Shown here in pieces: positions 40,224 to 50,004 of a stretch of DNA of 64,000 nucleotides. Under the pieces are notes generated by a model, which worked only from the letters and a program-made list of their open reading frames with translations, ran no database searches and had not been told where the DNA came from. A program made the translations under genes and the position numbers. The stretch is taken from NCBI GenBank assembly GCA_932521035.1, contig OW051492.1:1922001-1986000 (forward strand), written 5' to 3'. Positions within the stretch are counted from its first letter, which is position 1, and each line of letters opens with the position of its first letter. Origin of the DNA: Oscheius dolichura (taxonomy: Eukaryota; Nematoda; Chromadorea; Rhabditida; Rhabditidae).

Positions 40224-42035
40224 ATGGGTTCTGGAGTCATAATATCACAGCACCCAGCATGGCCAGATATGCAGTTTACCCAGGGAGAATTGTTTTTCGA
40301 GTGTACCCTTTTCTTATATTCCGTATTGGCTCTTTTCCTCCAATACCTGAATATTTACAAAACACTCTGGTGGTTGCCGAAATCATATTGGCACTATTCT
40401 ATGGTAAGCTGTCTCTCTTATGTAAAAAATGGTTCAGAAAATCCATCTAATAAACCCATATTTCCTGTCATGTGTTGGGCTTCTTCTTGGATGGCGTGTT
40501 ACAAAATGTTTCTGGAAACAAGTTGGTTTCTAAATTGTGGTTTAGCATCCCCTTTAGATATCAGAATCCGTAGCTGCCTTTTCCATAAACAGGAGTGAAT
40601 TTTTCCAGTCCTGTTTGACTGTTATTGAGTATGCTTTTGTGAAAACTCCGCTGATGACACTCATCATCACTAGTTTTTTATTCAGTTTCTCACGAGTCTG
40701 TCATGATTTCCCATTGAAATCAATCCTTTACGTTTTCTGCCCGTGAGATTTCACTTTTCCACCAAGAAAATGGCATTTTGTTCAGAATCGAAGTGTATGC
40801 CCTGATGTTTTACGCTGAAATATGGGAAAAAATAAGGAGAATATATTCTTCAATAAAACAATGGATAACGAATGAAATAGACATCACCCTTGTAAGTTTA
40901 TCCACCGTTTCCACAAGATGTTTTCCAGCTTTTTGAACGGTTTTGCGAACCTCCATCTGCCCAGTTAGATTTAGATTCTGTTCTCCATATGTGCAGCCAG
41001 AAGCCATGTTTGCTTAGCGTTATATCCCTACAACTAAATATTCTTCAGCTCATATTCGAGAAGAAGTTCGGCTATTGATTTTAGATCTGCGGCTAAGGGT
41101 AAAGAGGAGCGTCTTCGCCGGTTTCTCTACGGCCTTCCTTTCCATTGCTCTTCCCTGTTTCTTTGTCCCCTTCAAAACTACACAAGGACTGCCCCTGAAA
41201 ATACTAGTGGACGAGACTTGGGAATGGGAGCTCGGATTTGTTGTAGCACTGACAGCGTTCTCCCTTTATGCAACTTATTTACTCCCTCTGAACTATTTGG
41301 ATCTTCTCCACAGGTTGGTTTCCCCATTTTCCGACAAAATTCATATACAGAAGCGCTGTCCATCTAGGAGCATGGGATCCTATTGAAGGACCAAAAGTTG
41401 GCCAGACCGGCTATGCAAAGTTTGTTCTACCCCAAAACAAGATTTAAAAAACCATCCAGCCTTGCCCCTCAAGCATGGACTCCCGACATCCTCTACAACG
41501 AGGGCGAAACCGTACAGACACCTGATGGCAATTGTTACAAAGCCAGATCGTCCACTAGTCTAAAAGTAGTTGCAGCAATTCCCGGATGGGCAAATCATGG
41601 AGCCTTCTTTGTGAGTAAACTGCAATGTAAACAAAGAGAATTTCCCCTTTCAGACGCTTTGCTCCAAGCCATGTACAGTTATAAACTGTATGTGTCTATT
41701 TGAAGGAGCTTTGATAGTGATCCAGTTTTGGATGCTTGTCCATACAACCGATTGGCAGCATATCGTAACCTTGGTTCTGTTGATGTTTGCCAATTATTTA
41801 CTACTGGCTAAACTTTTCAAAGATAAAGTAAGTTTAGCAAACAAAGAAAGGAAAGAAAGTAATGAAGAAGAGAAATTGAAAGCCATTGTCAAACCTCCTC
41901 ATTCAGGTTATCCTTGGACGGATTTATGAACCATCACCAGAAGATATCGCTCTAGTTCAACAATTACAAAGCGATATGAGTAAAGCACAAATGGACATGA
42001 GACTGCAGGCCGACCAAATGAATAAGGTCCAATAA
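40224..42035 (+). CDS. tmem39: TMEM39-family ER membrane protein
   Basis: Multi-exon gene starting MGSGVIISQHPAWPDMQFTQ. Segments matching vertebrate TMEM39A in order are GELFFECTLFLYSVLALFLQ with YLNIYKTLWWLP, KIHLINPYFLSCVGLLLGWR, LMTLIITSFLFSFSRVCHDF, REEVRLLILDLRLRVKRSVF, the LLPLNYLDLLHRSAVHLGAW region with the following WDPIEGPK, and late GALIVIQFWMLVHTTDWQHI with VTLVLLMFANYLLLAKLFKD. It ends ...MRLQADQMNKVQ. About eight membrane segments are expected. TMEM39 proteins sit in the ER/early secretory pathway; the C. elegans member is tied to COPII-dependent collagen secretion. It lies between eS10 and Gemin6 on the same strand (spacings about 230 and 260 bp). Some internal exon joins (40450-41050) are approximate. 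Confidence 0.85.
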
Positions 42036-42283
42036 GTTCGCGTGCTATTTACATTGTATAGTTCTCGTATTGGTGTTGACCACCGCTCTCTCATTTTATC
42101 TTGCCGTTGTAAATATTTACTCTCGGGTGATTGGATAATTGTGATTATTGTCTTTCTCTTTTGGTTGCTACTCAATGATCTTCATAAATACATTTGATGA
42201 AATTGCACTATTTCTACACATAAGGCTAAAATTTGGCCATATTGTTTTTTACTTGCTTTCTTTCTGTTCTTCTTTATGCTGAT

Positions 42284-42294
42284 ACTTTTTTTAG
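42284..42294 (+). promoter_or_regulatory. Trans-splice acceptor directly abutting the Gemin6 ATG
   Basis: TTTTTTTAG runs straight into ATGACC with no intervening base, so the mature mRNA would have no 5' UTR apart from a spliced leader. Confidence 0.6.
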
Positions 42295-42873
42295 ATGACC
42301 GATCTTCCAGAATATGCTGATCTCGTTGGCTGCCCTGTGGAGGTTCAGTTTGTAAAAGGCGGAGCGGGTCCCTCAACATTGACTGGAAATTTATATACTG
42401 TGGATCCGATATCAAATGATCTAGTGGTAATTACCTTTGGCTCTGATAAAAGTAAGCATTTTTTAAAAACTACTTCATAAATTATTTTTTTAGAACCTGA
42501 AAGTATGAAATGGATTCCACGTGAAGCGTTTAGTAAACTCACAGCTGCAGATCCAGAGACGCCTGGCTGCCATCCAAAAACGACAGAATTAGATAATTTT
42601 ATGCAGATTTTATTCAGAAAAGAGAAAATTATTGATCCAGAAAATTCAGCTAAAAAGTGAGTGAACCATCTTATAATTAATCAACTTTTTAGGAAGTCTA
42701 ATCTAATACAGTGGTTGAAAAGAAATCATGTTGAAGTCAAGGAAGATGGAAATTCTCTATTTATCTTTGGTTGCGTGCGAGTCGAGCCACCGTTCAATTC
42801 TGAAGATTGCTTCTGTGACAATGCTATTATTCTAAAAAGAGTCCGTGGAATGGTCGACAAATGCCCTGTATAA
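42295..42873 (+). CDS. gemin6: Gemin6-like SMN-complex protein
   Basis: Three exons (42295-42451, 42494-42656, 42693-42873) join in phase to a protein of about 166 aa, the size of human Gemin6. The N-terminal half has the Sm-like fold pattern (GCPVEVQFVKGG, LTGNLYTVDPISNDLVVITF). The C-terminal half matches the Gemin6 AD domain closely: RKSNLIQWLKRNHVEVKEDG, FIFGCVRVEPPFNSEDC and NAIILKRVRGMVDK. Gemin6 pairs with Gemin7 in the SMN complex that loads Sm rings on spliceosomal snRNAs. Many nematodes were thought to have a reduced Gemin set, so a readable Gemin6 is notable. It is probably the third gene of the eS10-TMEM39-Gemin6 operon. Confidence 0.82.
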
Positions 42874-42922
42874 TATTCATTTCATTTTGCCAAAATAATG
42901 TATTTTTCTTTTCATGGTTATT

Positions 42923-43428
42923 TCATGCAACTTCGATTCCGTCTTTGTCGCTTTCAGCAAGGGATGGCTTGGATCTGCTTCTGTGTTGCCGGCGTTTCTC
43001 TACCTTCTTCAACTCTTTCGGCGGCTCTTGGCTCTTTTTCACTGGAACAGGTTTTACTTCGTCTTTCTGTGGTGTTTCTTCTAGAGGAGTTAGCGGTCCG
43101 AGTACGCTTTGTTCTCCCTCCGCTAGACAATGTTTTGTTATATTTTTCCATTCAGTCAACTCACGCTTTCCAGCATTCTCCAATTTAGGTTCAAGTTCTA
43201 ATGCACGCTTCTTTTTTGCTCCGTCATCGGCCGTCTCTCGCTTTATTTCTTCAATATGAACCGGATCAGCCTGGCCGAAAGTCATGTCCATCTCATCAGC
43301 ATTCTTCTTCTCGGATGATGTTAGTACAACTTTGAGGTCTATTTTTCAGTGCGGAGCTTACCTTCATCAGCAGCTGTAATAGCTCCAAATAGAGTGGAAA
43401 AAAGGAAAAGGGCAACCCACACACCCAT
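42923..43428 (-). CDS. Small secreted, highly charged protein, function unknown
   Basis: Exon 1 gives a signal peptide, MGVWVALFLFSTLFGAITAADE, and ends at a GTAAGC donor near 43362. Exon 2 runs to the stop at 42923 and contains ADEMDMTFGQADPVHIEEIK, KKKRALELEPKLENAGKREL, a single Cys in ITKHCLAEGE and a Lys/Glu/Arg-rich tail. To keep phase the intron would be only about 30 nt (acceptor CTCAAAG), unusually short, so the join is uncertain. There is no ER-retention signal of KDEL type. It is convergent with Gemin6. I do not recognise the family; MESD-type ER chaperones were considered and do not match. Confidence 0.5.
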
Positions 43429-43654
43429 GGCTGGGACAATGACTGCCAGTTGCTAAGAGCTGTCCTAATTTTCAGACAACAAAAGACTGCCATACATAAC
43501 GGAGGGAAGCAGAAGCTTTTGGTTACGAAGCAGCTGGAAGAAAACAAAACGCTTTGGAACAAAGAAATTGGGAAAAGACGAAAATACATTTCGTTCAGTG
43601 TTGGAGTTATGTAATGCGACATTTATAATTTTAGAAAATCAGTACTATAAGCGT

Positions 43655-43744
43655 GCCGGGGTGGCCAAGGGGTCAAAGGCGCCAGACTCACGATTTGGTG
43701 GTACCGGTTTAGGTACTTCGTGGGTTCGAATCCCACCTCCGGCA
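43655..43744 (+). tRNA. Type II tRNA with anticodon CAC (Leu-like body; nev-tRNA candidate)
   Basis: A full cloverleaf can be drawn by hand. The acceptor stem GCCGGGG pairs with CTCCGGC (one G-U), D stem GCC/GGC, anticodon stem CCAGA/TTTGG with the seven-base loop CTCACGA, a long variable arm with a GTACC/GGTAC stem, T arm GTGGG-TTCGAAT-CCCAC, and discriminator A. The anticodon reads CAC, which decodes GUG (Val). Yet the long variable arm, discriminator A73 and general body are those of tRNA-Leu; a one-base change from a Leu CAA anticodon would produce it. Nematodes are known to carry such nev-tRNAs (for example with Gly CCC and Ile UAU anticodons) that are charged with leucine. A T-run at 43748-43753 is the Pol III terminator. 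Confidence 0.85.
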
Positions 43745-43747
43745 AAG

Positions 43748-43753
43748 TTTTTT
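43748..43753 (+). terminator. RNA polymerase III T-run terminator of the tRNA
   Basis: Six T directly after the tRNA 3' end, followed by a second T-run (43755-43759), the standard Pol III stop. Confidence 0.7.
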
Positions 43754-44035
43754 ATTTTTCTTTTCTATCATTTATTTTATAATGCTCTCCCGTCATTTCA
43801 TTTATCAAAGAATCAATTGCTGCCGTGATCTGCCGTCGATGAGTGGTTTATTATCTCATGAGAGCGTGAATAAATACAAATAGCCGAAGTTCTGCCTCTT
43901 CCGCTTCTTTGTCCTTCTCCCCCGCTTTTCAAGATTCGCAAAACAAGTTTTTCAATTCAAATTGTCACCTAAAATTCAGTAGAATCATCAAATAACAGAC
44001 TATTTATAATAATTGAACTCTTTTTCATTATGAGA

Positions 44036-45871
44036 TCATGATAATGGAATCCAGGACGGCAGGAAATATTTCTTCTTGTCTACCATTCTATCCAGGAGAC
44101 TTCCTGGCTTTGGCCAGCCATCGTAATAATAAATCTGATGTAAAAATATATAAAATATGAATAAAAAATGTTACTTTTTCAGCATTTTGAGATAAATAAC
44201 CCGTCCACCAGGAGAAGGTACCCGTTGAGAGGACCAGCGCGTCGGCTCGTAATAAAACAGCCATGTCTACTTCCCGCCACCGGGAAGGACAAAAAGCTAC
44301 ATTTCCTGGAAGAATTTCTTTTTATTTTGGCAATATTCTTACCGTAATCCTTCTCTTTGAAGGTCTTCTTTGCCCAGGCAATATCATCGGAACAAATGAC
44401 GTAGAGATATTCTTCTTGATCTTCGATTGCCGCCTTCATGGCCTTTTTGAAATACTCCAAAGGGGCGGCTACATGCCCGTGACGCTTATTTCTCTCGTTC
44501 ATCCGGATGTCAATTCCTCGGCGGACGTGGACTCCAACAATGAAGACATTTGAATCCACTGAACGGGTTATTCAGTGAAGAAACTGGGTGAAATTCCGTG
44601 CGGCTGCACCCATAAAATCTCGGCAGCTGAAACCCCCGATAATCCTCGCGCCGCCAAGCCATTGCGCGCAGGTGCCGAGATTTTACGGGTGCAGGCGCAC
44701 GGGGAAAGCAACTTACGGGGAAAGCAACTTACGGGGATCTCCAGCCATATCTATGTCCTCATCCGCTCCAACAATTGCTCCAGCTCGCATTCTCGCTTCT
44801 CCAACCTTTAGAGAACGTTCAATAAAAGCCGATTGTAGGAATTCTGAAGCCTGAAAAGGGGAAAATATTGTCCCAAGAGAAAATTGAATTACTGTACCAT
44901 TTTTTGTACCGCCTCGTGGAAGGTGAACATTTTCCTGGTCCACTTCACCCGTTCCGGGTGGAAATAAGCATGGCTCTGGAGGTAGCCAAGCACGACCATT
45001 TCTTTCTTAGCCGAGAAGTCGCGAATTTCCTGGTGGCTGCAGCAATTCTAAAAGTTTTTTCTTCTATTTTTCTCTTTTCCCATCGAATACCTGAATATCT
45101 ACCGTGTCCTCCTTTAATTCTTTGATTTTCTTCTCGATATAACTGTCCTCCGCGTAGACAACATGATCAGATTCGAGTAGAAATGACCGCCGGAGGAGGA
45201 GAGACACGGGAAGGACGACCATAGCTTCGTGACGGGACGCAATAGCCGTTAGGGAAGCCAATTGGAACATTTGATTACCCATTCCTGTTCATTTTCTGGG
45301 ATAAAAAGAGAAAAATGGGAAAATACCTTTACTGTAGGAAAAATTACTGTAGATCAACTTCTCGTCATCGAAATTTTTTACAACATTTGGCTCCGGAAGG
45401 CCCCAGGGCTGGTTGAAAACTGTATCAGAACCTGAAATCCAAAACAAATGAAAGAAAAAAAGCAAAAAGCTTGCGACACCCGGGATTCCCAAGCCGTCTC
45501 CGATCCAAGTACTAACCGGGCCCAACGTTGCTTGACTTGCCAGATCGGACGGGATGGCGTATTTTCAACGTGGTATGGTCGTAAGCGAAGGCGATAGCGG
45601 CGCAACAGGGGATTAGCCCCCTACACTTTTCTGACTCACCAGCTTGAGGGAAGATGACAGTTTTGGAGTAGAGACGTCTCTGTGGTATTGGGCCATCAGT
45701 GAAGAATGAAACAATTGTGAAGAGAATAATAGCAACGGAGAGAAAGGCGGCAAAGAGAAGTACCTTGACTGCTGAAAGGAGACAGAACGGGGTAATTATG
45801 GGTACTGATAATAATTATTTTAATAGTGATCATATCGATAAAGACGAGAACCAACCTGACCGTCTATGCAT
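44036..45871 (-). CDS. GT11 family alpha-1,2-fucosyltransferase
   Basis: Nine exons join in phase to 380 aa: 45856-45871, 45640-45771, 45327-45431, 45091-45284, 44898-45029, 44733-44850, 44343-44558, 44175-44305 and 44036-44134. After MHRRSAVK comes a signal-anchor VLLFAAFLSVAIILFTIVSF, so it is a type II Golgi protein. GT11 motifs are present: GMGNQMFQLASL (donor/acceptor site start), GVHVRRGID in the HxRRxD position, and LSTGTFSWWTGYL near the C-terminus. The family moves fucose from GDP-fucose to galactose on glycans. GT11 genes are greatly expanded in nematodes, and fucosylated surface glycans matter for microbe and toxin recognition. Intron 2 contains a 5S rRNA gene and intron 6 contains a hairpin repeat. 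The donor of intron 6 is duplicated. Confidence 0.9.
44596..44703. repeat. Inverted-repeat hairpin element, copy 1 (inside a GT11 intron)
   Basis: Left arm 44596-44627 (core GCACCCATAAAATCTCGGCA) and right arm 44671-44703 (core TGCCGAGATTTTACGGGTGC) are near-perfect reverse complements around a loop of about 45 nt. The outer arm bases CCGTGCGGC/GCGCACGG also pair. It occupies most of the 174-nt intron 6 of the fucosyltransferase. The same core is found in three other hairpins of the window. Confidence 0.85.
44702..44733 (-). repeat. 16-bp tandem duplication covering a splice donor
   Basis: On + the block CGGGGAAAGCAACTTA appears twice in a row. On - this repeats CCCC|GTAAGTTGCTTT, so two identical GTAAGT donors lie 16 bp apart at the end of GT11 exon 6, next to hairpin copy 1. 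The outermost donor (exon end at 44733) keeps the frame; use of the second would add 16 nt and shift it. Confidence 0.75.
45468..45586 (-). rRNA. 5S rRNA: 5S ribosomal RNA gene inside a fucosyltransferase intron
   Basis: The - strand reads a complete 119-nt 5S rRNA: 5' GCTTACGACCATACCACG, internal CATCCCGTCCGATCTGGCAA, then GTTAGTACTTGGATCGGAGA and ...GGTGTCGCAAGCT at the 3' end, with the two ends pairing (GCTT.CGAC / GTCG.AAGC). The internal control region (GTTAGTACTTGGATCGGAGAC part) is intact. T-rich sequence follows the 3' end (plus-strand A-runs at 45454-45467), suitable for Pol III termination. It lies in intron 2 of GT11 (45432-45639), same strand, and looks intact rather than a fragment. 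Confidence 0.92.
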
Positions 45872-46063
45872 GGCCGAGTGACCTCCAAATTGGGGAAAAG
45901 AAGGTCGTTTTGCGCCACTTTTAACCCCGGGGATTCGAGAGAGAACAGGAGAGAGTGGGGCTATGTTTTGGAAATATTTTTGGACGACAACGCCATTATT
46001 TTACAGGGGAAGGGATGGTAATCTAGTAAAATAGAACTGAAAATGGGGTTTACCCCGAAACGC

Positions 46064-46211
46064 CCCGGCTCGGTACCCGATAGTCCGATCCCTGCACCCG
46101 TAAAGTCTCGGCAGTTGACTCACCTTTATTCAAAACTGTGTCGTCTTTATAATTTTATCCTGCCGAGGCTTTATGGGTGCCGAGGATCAGACTATCGAGG
46201 ACCGAGCCGCT
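46064..46211. repeat. Inverted-repeat hairpin element, copy 2 (long arms)
   Basis: The core GCACCCGTAAAGTCTCGGCA at about 46094-46113 pairs with TGCCGAGGCTTTATGGGTGC at 46161-46180. Here the pairing continues outward: CGGCTCGG...GATAGTC on the left with GACTATCGAGGACCGAGCCG on the right, giving arms of nearly 50 nt with a few mismatches around a loop of about 45 nt. Confidence 0.8.
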
Positions 46212-46710
46212 GACCTCCGTCCTAGGCTCCCTAGGCCCTCCTTGAAGAGAAAAAATCCTAACTAGGGTCCAGAATTCAACATTTTCAGGCTTCAGAAACG
46301 TTTTCTTCTTGTTCAGGAGACTTTTGTGTCCCAGGAGAGTCCAAAAAGAGTCGTTTCCGGGAAATGGGACTCTTTTTCGGGGCGGGTCTCATTTATTCCA
46401 AGGTTAGCCTACTAAAACCACCAAAAAAGATTGGACTTTTTGGAATTTCTGCAGTTCCAGAGAACGAATAGAATGTTTTGTTCCAGGATCCTTGCTGGCC
46501 TTCCTTCTGAAAAGGGGAGGTTCCTGTCAAAATCCAAATTCTGGTAAAAGCCATGTGGTGGTGTCACGTCTTCAGTTGTTCCCGGTGCCCTGAAAAAGGC
46601 ATGGTAATGTTGAAATATATCCCAGTTTTCTGAAGAAAGAAAGGGCAAATTAGGACGAACATATGGGTCCAAGATTCATTCAACAGCTCGGTACAAAGGT
46701 TCCGGTTCGT

Positions 46711-46831
46711 TCTGCGCCCACACCCGTAGAATCTCGGCAGGATAATCATTTGAATAATTTGAATAATATTCGGCCGCCTCTTTCAATTCCATGTCTTTTT
46801 GCTGCCGAGAATTTACGGGTGCGGGCGCGGT
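46711..46831. repeat. Inverted-repeat hairpin element, copy 3
   Basis: Left arm TCTGCGCCCACACCCGTAGA then ATCTCGGCAG (46711-46740); right arm CTGCCGAGAATTTACGGGTG then CGGGCGCGG (46802-46831). The AT-rich loop of about 60 nt is unrelated to the loops of the other copies. Confidence 0.85.
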
Positions 46832-48308
46832 ACCAGAAGTTGGTCCTGGCATACCATAAATATCTTTTCCTCGAGTTTTTGGCTGGTTCTAGAAGAGTCT
46901 TCTCCTTGCTTTCAGTCTTTCTCCCCCCGATTTATCCAGGTAGATACTCCGTTGCTTTCACGTCCCATACAGAACACTGGTTCCCCTTCTTTTTAGCCCC
47001 CTCGGCTCTCTCCAGTGCTCGATCCGCTATAAAAAAGTCCGTGTATCGTCATTCGTCTAAGCACACACGTCGTTGTTCCGCCTCCTCCTGCTTCGGAGGG
47101 GGAAAATAAAGGCGATTTTTCACTCAACCCATCTCCCCCAGCCTCCTCCGTCGGCTCTCTTTTCAGTCCTTGTGTTTATCCGCGCTGGTCATCCGCACAT
47201 GCTCCGCCTCTTGAGAGAGACAACCGCATGCAATTTCAATCCGTCGGGTAGGGGTGTCCGGCAACAACACCGGTTATAAATCTTGCTTCTTCGTTTTTTT
47301 TCTTTCTATGTCTTCTCTATTTCTTTTACTAGTATTAATATTTATTCAAGCTGTTCCAAATATTCCAGATCTCTTTACCCAAGAGATTTCCCCCCGGCCG
47401 GTCAACGGTTCCGCTTTCTCACACTTTCCACGCGGAATAGGATCGTTCGAAACAAACAGCTTGAGACCGTTTTTTTGTTGTCATTTTTAGGCGTAAATTG
47501 GAACGCTGTGCTTCCTGTTCTCGGCGGCGAGCATTCTCAAAAGAGACCAGCTGAACTTTTTTTCCGAGAATAGTTTCAGGCTTTAGAAACTGGAATATTC
47601 AAGCATGAGAAGAATAAAAATAGAACTGTTTTTATAATAACTGCTTCCTGTTTCCATCACCTTGCAAACATTCGCAAAAGGTAGCTGCGCTTTTTATTAG
47701 CTTCAGCTTATTAGAATTGGAACTAGAATATGCAAACATGAGGAGGTGGAACCTATTTTTGTGATTATTATTAGCAGAAGTTTACTTTTTTATTTTTTAT
47801 GTCATAGTATAGCAACTCAAAAATTGGTTTAGCTCAAGATAATCAGTCAGCTGGCTTTAGTTAGGCTAATTTTGTTCATTTGGTCCCACGTGGGAATAGA
47901 CTACGAGTAAATAAAGTCAAATTGTTCTTCCCCCTTTCCATGCATAAGTAAATGTTTGGTAAATTCTCTCACCTACTATTATTATCCAAGCAATATTGTA
48001 CAACTCCAAATTTATTGTATTCTCAAGGTAGAATTACGATAATAAAGGGGAGATTACTCTCCCCCTCGAGACCAAATTAGATATAATTCTTAGAATAAGC
48101 TAGCATTGTTTTGTTGTTAGAATTGTCTCGTGCAATTCAATCTTTTGCTTTCTATATAACTATACATCATAGTCTAATCCATACCTAATTGGTTCACCTT
48201 GCGTTGTGTAGGAATTGGAAATTGGTTTCCTGATAAATTACCCTATTCTAAGGGTTCAACCATCCTTTTCTCGCAATTGTTTTGCGACAAAGGCAAATTA
48301 TTTTCAGA

Positions 48309-48685
48309 ATGTGGAGGACTCTTCTTTGTATATTTGCACTGTTTTGCGCAACAGCTGCCAGATATGATAGAATAGGATTTGTTAGGTAAGGAGCAAAAGA
48401 TGATTAGCACTAAGTCTTTCAGTGATCCTGTTGAGCTACTCCTCCAGGATAGTTATTCTTCACTGAAGAACAAAGATGTCCAATCACATTATCCCAAAGC
48501 GATTTACAGACGACAAGTATCCTACAAATTTCAGAAGCAAGAAAAAAGAATACTTTCAGATTCGTAAACGAAAATATTCAGCATTTCCACCAACATTTTT
48601 CAACAGTTTCGGTTTTGGTCCAACGTCATGGAGTCGACGACAAGCCGGTCTGCCATATACTGATCTTCTCTTTTCTGGGCGATAA
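48309..48685 (+). CDS. Candidate neuropeptide-like precursor
   Basis: Three small exons (48309-48385, 48423-48516, 48560-48685; introns 37 and 43 nt, GT-AG) join in phase to about 98 aa. The N-terminus MWRTLLCIFALFCATAA is a signal peptide. The rest has dibasic or tetrabasic processing sites: YRRQ, IRKRKYSAF and SWSRRQAGL, flanking a peptide rich in Phe and Pro (YSAFPPTFFNSFGFGPTSWS) and the end GLPYTDLLFSGR. This layout fits a neuropeptide precursor. An unspliced reading of exon 2 gives a different 50-residue tail ending ILSDS. The ATG lies one base after ATTTTCAG, a likely trans-splice acceptor. No family recognised. Confidence 0.55.
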
Positions 48686-48770
48686 ACATTTCTCTGGTTT
48701 ACAACAGCCATTTGAACACAAAATACTTCATTACAATAAAATTGTGATAATTAAGCTGATCCTGAAATTT

Positions 48771-49969
48771 TTAATCCAGAGAGCTTGGAAAGAATTCCTG
48801 GCCAATTAGACTGAAAGAATAATTGAGCATAAATAAACTAAAAAAACTAACGACGTTGATAGTTCTGACCGTATTACACTCCTTGCTTTTTTCTTTCTCC
48901 AAAATATGTCGGTTAGGGTTAGTTTTGTTTTCTATTTGTTCTGTTAGAAAAGTAGGAAATGGAGTCGGTCTCAGCTTTTGTGGATTACCAGCAGTAATTA
49001 TTGAAAAGCGATTGTCACTCTTGCTGACAGTCCAAGGAACCTTCGTAGGGTATGGCTTCCATTCTTCAGGTGTTCTATACTAAACAGTTGATAAATAGTA
49101 CAACCAAATACCATGTCTACCTTTTTGCGATTATTCCTCTTACCCCAAGGATTTTCCGCTGTAGAAACGCAAAGTTTATGCCAGATCAGTCGTAAAGCAG
49201 GACGCTCTTTAGTATGCAATTGTTCTTTTGATCTTTCTGTGTCTTTTGCTATCTAGATTAAGATCTCATGAAAACTGTAAAATGTTTACCTCTTCAGTTC
49301 TATAAGTTGAGCGAGATCGGAATTTTACATAGCGCATGGTAGGGCTTCTAATGAGCGATCCTTTCCTACTTCTGTCCAAAAACCTTCTTTTATTAACCAA
49401 TGTGGTTTTCGGATAATCTGGTTTTCTTTCCCTACCTTGGAATGGAGTTGTTTTAGTAGAACGTGTAACAGTTTCCGGTAACGAATCGAACAGACGTTTA
49501 CAATGGTCACGCTCTGCACAAAGATCTACTACTGCAGGTTGAGCACGAAGAGGTATTTCTCTAAATAAATAAGTTACTGAAAACGATATGCTTACGTGTC
49601 TGCAAATTTCAAATAGTCCAAACTTAATGAAGGGAAAGTCTTCCACCTAGCACTATCAAACGATTCTAACACAGATAAAAATGGATTCTAGAAATAAACG
49701 ATAACACAAGACAATAAGCAAGCAATGCACCTTTGTACCAGAAATCCATTTCCATTCTTCAATAGTGTGAAAATATTTATCTTGGCCAGTCTTGCATTTT
49801 AGATCATCCTTGAAATAACCACAATCCATCCACTGAGCCATTTGAAAGGCAGAAAATGGACCTAAAGCGTAAAAGAGATTCTTCTTCAAATTTAGAATGT
49901 ACCTTGCTGATTGTTGCGCGAATCTATATAGAACCAGATAATCTCTTTTGAAATCATTCTATAATTCAT
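48771..49969 (-). CDS. GYF-domain protein
   Basis: At least six - strand exons. After MNYRMISKE the GYF domain is clear: IIWFYIDSRNNQQGPFSAFQ, MAQWMDCGYFKDDLKCK and FHTIEEWKWISGTKNPF, with the W-x-Y, GPF and GYF signature residues present. GYF domains bind proline-rich ligands in splicing and translational-repression complexes. Downstream sequence is basic and less conserved: DLCAERDHCKRLFDSLPETV, an Arg/Lys-rich region, then RPALRLIWHKLCVSTAENPW and YRTPEEWKPYPTKVPWTVS. The C-terminal exon choice near 48771-48870 is uncertain. The ATG at 49969 is one base downstream of ATGTTTTCAG, a likely trans-splice acceptor. It is shorter than GIGYF proteins, so it is not simply that ortholog. Confidence 0.75.
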
Positions 49970-49978
49970 TCTGAAAAC

Positions 49979-50004
49979 ATATATATATATATATATATAT
50001 ATAT
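49979..50004. repeat. (AT)n microsatellite
   Basis: About 13 AT units just upstream of the GYF gene start; it lies within or beside the acceptor region of the - strand transcript. Confidence 0.9.

Larger units (their letters stand above)
45872..48308. other. Intergenic region with two hairpin repeats
   Basis: About 2.4 kb between the divergent fucosyltransferase (-) and peptide precursor (+). It holds hairpin copies 2 and 3. Short open frames (46412-46672 on -, 46663-47109 and 47073-47573 on +) run through or beside the hairpins and look non-coding. 47930-48300 is AT-rich and contains the candidate promoter of the + strand peptide gene. The rest shows nothing I can name. Confidence 0.5.

Noticed and set aside
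40810-41007. - strand ORF with a tidy start, inside TMEM39
   Set aside because: It overlaps a TMEM39 exon and a 155-nt intron in antisense, has no partner exons and no match.
42923-43428. MESD/LRP-chaperone identity for the small secreted charged protein
   Set aside because: Only the general charged composition and signal peptide fit; the conserved MESD core is absent.
46412-47573. ORFs around hairpin copies 2 and 3
   Set aside because: They run through or beside the inverted repeats, lack signals or homology, and no splicing scheme links them to a gene.
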